Shown piece by piece: positions 62,887 through 64,000 of a stretch of DNA of 64,000 nucleotides. The notes beneath the pieces were generated by a model. It was not told the origin of the DNA, did not search any database, and saw only the letters and a program-made list of their open reading frames with translations. Position 1 is the stretch's first letter. Each line of letters begins with the position of its first letter. A program made the position numbers and the translations under genes. The stretch is from Phocoena phocoena (taxonomy: Eukaryota; Chordata; Mammalia; Artiodactyla; Phocoenidae), in assembly GCF_963924675.1 (NCBI RefSeq), contig NW_027077396.1:434001-498000 (forward strand), read 5' to 3'.

Positions 62887-64000
62887 TTTACTAACAGTCT
62901 CCCTGCTTGGAGAGTCAGTGCCTTTAACCTCCTGTTTGGCACAGCTTGCAATTTCTGTGCAAGATGAACAGGAATAGGGAGAACCAATGAGAGACTAGCT
63001 GTAGGTGTCTGCACGGGCAAATGTAACGCTCATTTCCCACCAGGAAGAGGAATTTACCAAAGGCTCAGCATGCCCTGCCCGAAACAGATTAGGGCCTGAA
63101 GCAATCCTGCGGTTTTGTGCCCAGTTCACAAGAAAGCGAGTTGAAGAAAGGAGCTCAGGGGCACTGTAATTCACAAACCTGCAGAGTTATAAATGACAGC
63201 TATCCTCCAAAAATATATTGAAGTAAGCCTGCGAAGGGGACTTGAAAGCGGGGCAGAATTTCTGGAAAACGATTGCAGGGGGTAGACTGGAATTGCCCTG
63301 AAAGCATAGGAAAAGAGGCAGAACGTCGACAATGATGCACTTGGCCAAAAAGGGCGTATGCGTTTTTTCCTGAATATATTCAGGAAAAAACGCATACGCC
63401 CTTTTTGGCCAACCAAGCAAGCCTGTAAAGGAAATCTGCACTACAATGAAGTCTCACTGCCCCCCGGGCAAGAGGGCCATCTGAAAAAAGTGTAAAATCC
63501 AGAAAGGTAGGACAGGATATGGAGAACAGGGAGCCTTGTTATGCTGATTGGCAGGATGTAAATTGCCAGCAGCCAGCCTGGAGAAGTGTATGGTGTTTCC
63601 TGAAACACATAAGAAACAAAGCAACACAGTCTATGGCACTTCCACTTATGGTCCTATAGCTTACGGAAATTAAAATCAAAAACAGACAGCCACCCCAATA
63701 TTTGGGACGGCTGTGTTCACAAGAAGCTCGTCTACAGTAACAGGTAAATATCCCAGAAAGCAAAATATGGATAAAGAAGTTGTGGCACGTACGTACAATG
63801 CAATATCACTCAGCAATGAAATCTGTGTCATCAGGCCCGTAGCGGCATAGTGAGTGGATGCAGGTACGGTGATTCTACGTGAACTACGTCACACAGAAAA
63901 AGAAACATCATAAGATATCACTAATACACGGAATGTAAACTTGACTACACATGAACTGAATTACAAAACAGAACAGGGTCTCAAATTTAGAAAACCAACT
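62887..64000 (+). repeat. Satellite unit 37, type A, cut by the window edge
   Basis: The first 1,114 bases of an A unit with the aatttctgg variant of units 1, 3 and 26. The palindrome at 63341-63412 is intact. The array plainly continues beyond the window. Confidence 0.95.

Larger units (their letters stand above)
1..64000 (+). repeat. Tandem satellite array, 1,747-bp monomer (common cetacean satellite type)
   Basis: The same sequence recurs every 1,747 bases across the window, with total unit-length changes of only -3 (unit 4) and -1 (units 21, 33, 35). Landmarks such as gaatatattc in the palindrome and gcacgtacgtac recur once per unit. All units have the same orientation, and no other transposon, simple repeat or unique sequence interrupts them. 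Unit length plus the embedded L1 3' end match what is known of the common cetacean satellite, a major heterochromatin component of whales. Monomers fall into types A and B, which alternate as a 3,494-bp higher-order dimer. Cetacean identity is inferred from length and L1 type; the array itself is seen directly. Confidence 0.97.

Noticed and set aside
1..64000. CRISPR array, viral genome or phage-like tandem structure
   Set aside because: The period is 1,747 bp with no variable spacers between conserved repeats, no associated genes, and a mammalian L1 3' end in each unit.

Overview
The whole 64 kb window is one uninterrupted, head-to-tail tandem array of a 1,747-bp satellite monomer: 36 complete units plus a 1,114-bp partial unit at the right edge. 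No credible protein-coding gene, tRNA, rRNA or CRISPR array is present, and no foreign insertion interrupts the array. Unit starts (taking the motif tttactaaca as base 1) are at 1, 1748, 3495, 5242, 6986, 8733, 10480, 12227, 13974, 15721, 17468, 19215, 20962, 22709, 24456, 26203, 27950, 29697, 31444, 33191, 34938, 36684, 38431, 40178, 41925, 43672, 45419, 47166, 48913, 50660, 52407, 54154, 55901, 57647, 59394, 61140 and 62887.

Host. Offsets ~531-1406 of every unit are recognisably the 3' end (end of ORF2 plus 3'UTR and A-rich tail) of a mammalian LINE-1 of the artiodactyl/cetacean kind. A ~1.75-kb tandem satellite built on an L1 3' end is the known 'common cetacean satellite', described from whales by Arnason and colleagues and later recognised as L1-based (as I recall, Kapitonov, Holmquist and Jurka 1998). 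I recall unit lengths of about 1.58 kb in oceanic dolphins and 1.74-1.76 kb in other cetaceans, so 1,747 bp points to a non-delphinid whale (for example a baleen, sperm or beaked whale). This rests on memory of those families, not on a search.

Unit layout. Offsets 1 to ~300 are of unrecognised origin. Offsets ~300-454 have weak L1 ORF2-like similarity. Offsets 455-526 are a perfect 72-bp palindrome (two 36-bp arms, no spacer). Offsets ~531-1406 are L1. Offsets 1407-1747 are unrecognised and join the next unit's start.

Higher-order structure. Two monomer types, A and B, differ at about 30 diagnostic places and alternate, giving a 3,494-bp dimer. The alternation breaks only at four hybrid units (9, 12, 25, 28), each with an A head and a B tail. 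Private variants show recent local duplications: a three-unit block (units 8-10 copied as 11-13), a two-unit block (29-30 copied as 31-32), and probable dimer copies at 1-2/3-4 and 33-34/35-36. Units 3-4 hold a dense cluster of single-base indels that looks like a sequence-quality problem. The most interesting element is the exact 72-bp palindrome, intact in 33 of 37 units.
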